Shown here: positions 15,417 through 17,985 of the stretch, piece by piece
Layout of the letters: every line of letters starts with the position of its first letter
Position numbering within the stretch: the first letter of the stretch is position 1
DNA from: Spirochaetota bacterium
GTDB taxonomy: Bacteria > Spirochaetota > Spirochaetia > Treponematales > UBA12059
Assembly (NCBI GenBank): GCA_022709445.1
Contig: JAKLIU010000009.1
Span: 1-17,985, forward strand
Direction of reading: 5' to 3'
DNA: 17,985 bases
Position numbers and translations under genes: made by a program
The notes under the pieces: model-generated
What the model saw: the letters and a program-made list of their open reading frames with translations, nothing else
What the model was told of the DNA's origin: nothing
Databases searched by the model: none

Positions 15417-17844
15417 GGGACTGACCAAGCGCGCCCAGAGGGCGCTCACCGTTTCCGCCCAGGAGGAAGCCCGGCGTTTCCACTCGGGCGAACTGGCCCC
15501 GGAACACGTGCTCCTCGCGCTCATGCGCGAGGCGGACGGCACGGGGTTCCTCCTCCTGGAATCGCTGAAGGTGGACCTGGCCGAGCTGAAGCTGGAACTG
15601 GAGCGCGCGGCCGTCGGGCGGCGGGGCGGCTTCCTGCTCGGCGACGCGCCCCTGTCGAGGCGGCTCAAGTCCATGCTGGAGACCGCGGCCGAGGAAGCGC
15701 GCCTGGGCGAGTGCGAATACATCGGGACCGAGCACATCGTGGTGGCCGCGTCGCGAGAGAGCGGCTCCACCCTGGAGCAGTTCCTGTCCCGGTACGGGAT
15801 TTCCCACGACCAGCTGCGCGGGGCGCTCAAGCAGGTTGAAGCCGGCTCCGAGGACCGCAGGAAGACCCGGGAACCGCCCGCGGCCGCCGTCCCGCCCGTC
15901 GCGAGGAAGGCCTCCGCGTCCGCCACCCCGCTCCTGGACGAGCACTCCCGGGACCTGACCGCCATGGCGCGGGACGACCGCATCGACCCGGTGGTCGGGC
16001 GCGAGCGCGAGACCGGCCGGCTCCTGCGCATCCTGTCGCGCAGGACCAAGAACAACCCGGTGCTGGTCGGGGACCCCGGCGTCGGCAAGACGGCCATCGT
16101 CGAGGGCCTGGCGCTGCGGATGGCGCGGGGGGCCGTGCCCGAGGGCCTGATGGGCCGCCGCCTCCTGGTGCTGGACCTGGCCTCCGTGGTGGCCGGGACC
16201 AAGTACCGCGGCGAGTTCGAGGAGCGCCTCAAGCGCATCATGAAGGAGATCCTGGCCGCCGGGAACGTCATCCTGTTCATCGACGAGCTCCACACCATCA
16301 TCGGCGCCGGCAGCGCCGAGGGCACCATCGACGCGTCCAACATGCTCAAGCCGGCACTCTCGCGCGGCGAGCTGCAGTGCATCGGCGCGACCACCCTGGA
16401 CGAGTACCGCAAGTACTTCGAGAAGGACGCCGCCCTCGAGCGGCGCTTCCAGACCGTGCTGGTTGATGAGCCGGGCGTGGACGATACCGTGGACATGCTC
16501 AACGGGGTCAGGGAGCGCTACGAGCGCTTCCACGGGGTGCGCTACGCGCCCGACGCCGTGGAGGCTGCCGCGCGCTACGCCCGCCGCTACGTGAGCGAGC
16601 GCTTCCTGCCGGACAAGGCCATAGACGTGATGGACGAGGCCGGCGCTCGCAAGAAGGTCGAGGATCCCGTCCGCGCCCCCGGGCTCGGCTCGGTGGAGGC
16701 TGAGATCCGCAGGCTGAACGAGGAGAAGCTGGCACTGGTGTCCACCCAGAACTACGAGCGGGCAGCCGAGGTGCGCGACCGGGTGCGCGAGCTCAAGGCG
16801 GAGCTGGAGGAACTGCGCGCGCGCAACACCTCGCTCCTGGGCGGGAACGCTCCGCTGGTGACCGTCGACGACGTGCGGGCCGTGGTGTCCGAGATGACCG
16901 GGATCCCGGTGGAGCGGATCGCCGAGGGCGAGTCCGGGAAGCTGGCCAACCTGGAGGAGGAGCTGCACCGGCGGGTGATAGGCCAGGACGCGGCGGTCGG
17001 CGCGCTGGCGGCGGCGGTCAGGCGCTCCCGCGCGGGCATCTCGGACGCGCGCAGGCCACTGGGCTCGTTCCTGTTCCTCGGGCCCACGGGCGTGGGCAAG
17101 ACCGAGCTGGCCAAGACCCTGGCGGACTTCCTGTTCAACGACGAGAAGGCCCTGACCCGCATCGACATGAGCGAGTACATGGAGAAGCACTCGGTCAGCC
17201 GCCTGATCGGCGCGCCCCCGGGCTACGTGGGCTACGACGAGGGCGGCCAGCTGACCGAGGCCGTGCGCCGCCGCCCGTACTCGGTGGTGCTCTTCGACGA
17301 GGTGGAGAAGGCCCACCCCGACGTGTTCAACGCCCTCCTCCAGCTCCTGGACGACGGACGGCTGACCGACGGACAGGGTCGCACCGTGGACTTCAGGAAC
17401 GCGATCGTCATCATGACCAGCAACCTGGGCTCCGACCTCATCCTGGAGGCCAAGGACATGGACGAGGTGCGCGCCCGGGTGGAGGAGGTGCTCAAGGCTT
17501 CCTTCAAGCCGGAGTTCCTCAATCGCATCGACGAGACGGTCGTGTTCGAGCGCCTGGGGCGCGAGCACATGGCCGGCATAGCCCGCATCCAGATCGGCTA
17601 CCTGGTCGCCCGCATGGCCGCCCGCGGAGTCTCCCTCGAACTGACGCCGGAGGCCGAGGCCCTGGTAGCCTCCGAGGGCTTCGACCCGCGCTTCGGCGCG
17701 CGCCCGCTCAAGCGCGTGGTCCAGTCGCGGATCCAGAATCCCCTGGCCAAGCTGGTGCTGCGCGGGGACGCCAAGGAAGGCGACGCCATCGTGGTGGGCG
17801 TCAGGGACGGCGAGTTCGCCTTCAGGGCCAAGCGCCGTGCCTGA
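15409..17844 (+). CDS. clpC: ClpC-type AAA+ unfoldase lacking the ClpP-docking loop
   Basis: This Hsp100 ATPase unfolds or disaggregates proteins. The 811 residues contain the Clp N-domain repeats (about 1-145), a linker, AAA-1 with Walker A GDPGVGKT (221-228) and Walker B ILFIDE (288-293), and a short middle region with a UVR-like coiled coil (EEKLALVSTQNYERAAEVRD, 438-457). AAA-2 has Walker A GPTGVGKT (558-565) and Walker B VVLFDE (626-631). The short middle region is ClpC-like, not the long ClpB propeller. After MTSNLGSDLILE (669-680) the chain goes straight into DMDEVRARVEEV with no [LIV]GF tripeptide, which ClpC and ClpA use to bind ClpP. The ATG has AGAGG 7 bases upstream and overlaps the mcsB end; the longer in-frame start at 15382 lies inside mcsB and adds nothing Clp-like. 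Confidence 0.95.
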   Translation: MFKGLTKRAQRALTVSAQEEARRFHSGELAPEHVLLALMREADGTGFLLLESLKVDLAELKLELERAAVGRRGGFLLGDAPLSRRLKSMLETAAEEARLGECEYIGTEHIVVAASRESGSTLEQFLSRYGISHDQLRGALKQVEAGSEDRRKTREPPAAAVPPVARKASASATPLLDEHSRDLTAMARDDRIDPVVGRERETGRLLRILSRRTKNNPVLVGDPGVGKTAIVEGLALRMARGAVPEGLMGRRLLVLDLASVVAGTKYRGEFEERLKRIMKEILAAGNVILFIDELHTIIGAGSAEGTIDASNMLKPALSRGELQCIGATTLDEYRKYFEKDAALERRFQTVLVDEPGVDDTVDMLNGVRERYERFHGVRYAPDAVEAAARYARRYVSERFLPDKAIDVMDEAGARKKVEDPVRAPGLGSVEAEIRRLNEEKLALVSTQNYERAAEVRDRVRELKAELEELRARNTSLLGGNAPLVTVDDVRAVVSEMTGIPVERIAEGESGKLANLEEELHRRVIGQDAAVGALAAAVRRSRAGISDARRPLGSFLFLGPTGVGKTELAKTLADFLFNDEKALTRIDMSEYMEKHSVSRLIGAPPGYVGYDEGGQLTEAVRRRPYSVVLFDEVEKAHPDVFNALLQLLDDGRLTDGQGRTVDFRNAIVIMTSNLGSDLILEAKDMDEVRARVEEVLKASFKPEFLNRIDETVVFERLGREHMAGIARIQIGYLVARMAARGVSLELTPEAEALVASEGFDPRFGARPLKRVVQSRIQNPLAKLVLRGDAKEGDAIVVGVRDGEFAFRAKRRA

Positions 17845-17985
17845 GTCCGGCCCCCGCGCCTACACCGATTCCCACGCGCACCTGTCCTACGTGCTGGAAC
17901 GCTCGGGGCGGGAAGCCCTGGATGCCGCCCTGGCGCCCTACCGCGGCGGCGAGGAGCTGATCCTGGATCCGGGGGTGGACGCGGG
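17837..17985 (+). CDS. TatD-family metal-dependent hydrolase, N-terminal part
   Basis: The reading frame starts at a GTG (17837), overlaps the clpC end by 8 bases and runs off the right edge (49 codons visible). YTDSHAHLSYV (residues 9-19) has the metal-binding HxH of the TatD/YcfH family, where the usual form is DTHCHL, and ILDPGVDAG (about 42-50) corresponds to the following strand. TatD proteins are Mg-dependent DNases or related phosphoesterases. Coupling to clpC makes it the fourth gene of the mcsA operon. The catalytic centre beyond the first motif cannot be checked here. Confidence 0.8.
   Translation, partial: MPESGPRAYTDSHAHLSYVLERSGREALDAALAPYRGGEELILDPGVDA

Noticed and set aside
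14839..17568. A very long open frame (over 900 codons) antisense to mcsB and clpC
   Set aside because: It mirrors the codon pattern of the GC-rich genes opposite, shows low-complexity His/Gly/Leu/Ala/Asp content and has no recognisable domain. The sense strand has clear Clp motifs throughout.

Overview
The window reads as chromosomal DNA from a GC-rich bacterium, most likely a spirochaete of the Spirochaetales. The grounds are gene content and order (ispE next to spoVG, tRNA-Gln next to a CTC-type rplY, then tilS and ftsH) and the character of the proteins. This is inference without a database search. The sequence is densely coding. The longest gap is the 192-base divergent spacer at 257-448, so no gene-free stretch exceeds 300 bases. 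AT-rich spots are rare, and several of them look like promoters.

Left block (1-2611). A gene cut by the left edge runs leftward and encodes a strikingly acidic repeat protein (EEEDDDF units). Divergent from it are ispE (isoprenoid precursor synthesis) and spoVG (nucleic-acid-binding regulator). A tRNA-Gln(UUG) with its own promoter follows, then rplY (ribosomal protein bL25) and a good intrinsic terminator.

Central block (2661-11368). Six tightly packed genes run rightward with overlaps or a 2-base gap: tilS, ftsH, an exported helical-repeat protein with five Ca-type DxDxDG loops, a REC-histidine kinase, a stand-alone receiver, and a REC-PAS-histidine kinase-REC hybrid. The three signalling proteins have no membrane sensor and no DNA-binding output, so they look like a cytoplasmic phosphorelay. 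The calcium-loop protein is translationally coupled to the first kinase and may act in the same pathway.

ABC block (11347-13819, minus strand). Solute-binding protein, permease and ATPase form a complete importer of the nitrate/sulfonate/thiamine-precursor type. It has a recognisable promoter and a perfect inverted repeat in the leader. It converges on, and overlaps, the last kinase gene.

Right block (13957 to the edge). The genes mcsA, mcsB, clpC and the start of a TatD-family hydrolase overlap one another. This resembles the Firmicutes ctsR-mcsA-mcsB-clpC stress operon, but ctsR is absent. The McsB protein keeps the fold-defining segments but lacks nearly all recognised catalytic and phosphoarginine-sensing residues. 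The ClpC protein lacks the tripeptide loop used to dock ClpP. Together these suggest a divergent module in which McsB is a pseudokinase or has a new activity and ClpC may work without ClpP. This is the most unusual system in the window.
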